Of a stretch of 64,000 nt of DNA, positions 63,868 through 64,000 are shown in pieces. A program made the position numbers and the translations under genes. Within the stretch, counting starts at the first letter, position 1. Each line of letters opens with the position of its first letter. The notes under the pieces are model-generated. The model ran no database searches, was not told where the DNA came from, and worked only from the letters and a program-made list of their open reading frames with translations. This DNA comes from QHXQ01 sp038322995 (GTDB lineage: Bacteria; Acidobacteriota; Blastocatellia; Pyrinomonadales; Pyrinomonadaceae), in NCBI GenBank assembly GCA_038322995.1, contig JBBQGM010000006.1, forward strand, positions 1 through 64,000. Reading direction: 5' to 3'.

Positions 63868-64000
63868 ATGGTCGGCTCGACACTTCTTAATTATCGCATC
63901 AATGAAAAGCTCGGCACAGGCGGGCAAGGCACGGTCTATCAGGCGACGGACACGCGGCTCGGCCGCACGGTCGTCGTCAAGGTGCTCTCGCCGGAATTGA
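63868..64000 (+). CDS. Serine/threonine protein kinase, N-terminal part (partial)
   Basis: The window ends inside this gene. Residues MVGSTLLNYRINEKLGTGGQGTVYQATDTRLGRTVVVKVL show a Hanks-type kinase: glycine-rich loop GTGGQGTVY and the VVVKV lysine. Unlike the kinase at 7.7-11 kb, it has no helical N-terminal extension. The rest lies beyond the window, so length and domains are unknown. Confidence 0.85.
   Translation, partial: MVGSTLLNYRINEKLGTGGQGTVYQATDTRLGRTVVVKVLSPEL

Overview
The window is GC-rich, densely coded chromosomal DNA with short gaps. It most resembles an acidobacterium, probably of the Blastocatellia/Pyrinomonadaceae type. The reasons are two very long Oar-like TonB-dependent receptors with N-terminal carboxypeptidase-like beta domains, an ECF sigma factor overlapping a giant Ser/Thr kinase-TPR gene, two TPR-CHAT proteins, a DUF4388 protein, and the spoVR/yhbH/prkA stress genes. 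This is inference from family content; there is no rRNA in the window. I saw no tRNA, CRISPR, prophage or intact insertion sequence.

Layout. 0.1-1.8 kb: dnaJ with an HspR-like repressor. 2-5.4 kb: TonB receptor 1. 5.5-7.4 kb: HD-GYP and DUF4388 signalling proteins. 7.5-11.5 kb (minus): ECF sigma, Ser/Thr kinase-TPR and a small protein, translationally coupled. 11.8-13.4 kb: a two-gene operon that reads as a copper amine oxidase split into an N-domain protein and a catalytic-domain protein, with key catalytic residues replaced. 13.6-16.9 kb: unknown protein, cytochrome P450, Trm112-like, Uma2-like. 17-19.3 kb: a TPR-CHAT gene broken by one in-frame TGA. 19.5-27.8 kb: heptose kinase, HIT, murA, J-domain-like protein, prmC, HMA protein, serine acetyltransferase, HtrA protease. 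28-30.8 kb: intact TPR-CHAT paralogue. 30.8-43.7 kb: pyrophosphatase, a His-rich membrane protein, and spoVR, yhbH and prkA spread around TonB receptor 2, a hydrolase and small genes. 44-48.7 kb: truB, recX, alaS. 48.9-53.7 kb: peptidoglycan-binding protein, lytic transglycosylase, REC/GGDEF-like protein, PH-domain protein. 54.3-59.1 kb: seven close minus-strand genes (flavin reductase, TrxR-like, rhodanese, DUF309, DUF4149, GrdB-like, asparaginase). 59.3-64 kb: plant-type [2Fe-2S] protein, glutaredoxin, prolyl oligopeptidase, DUF3298 protein, a frameshifted coiled-coil gene, and the start of another Ser/Thr kinase.

The points most worth following are: the split, apparently non-canonical copper amine oxidase operon; many intergenic imperfect palindromes whose arms repeat short words (at least seven word families), two of which sit just behind the two CHAT paralogues; the nonsense-interrupted TPR-CHAT gene; an AT-rich mosaic block inside alaS; a perfect intrinsic terminator inside a small zinc-ribbon ORF; and a TrxR-like flavoprotein lacking its redox CxxC beside a rhodanese.
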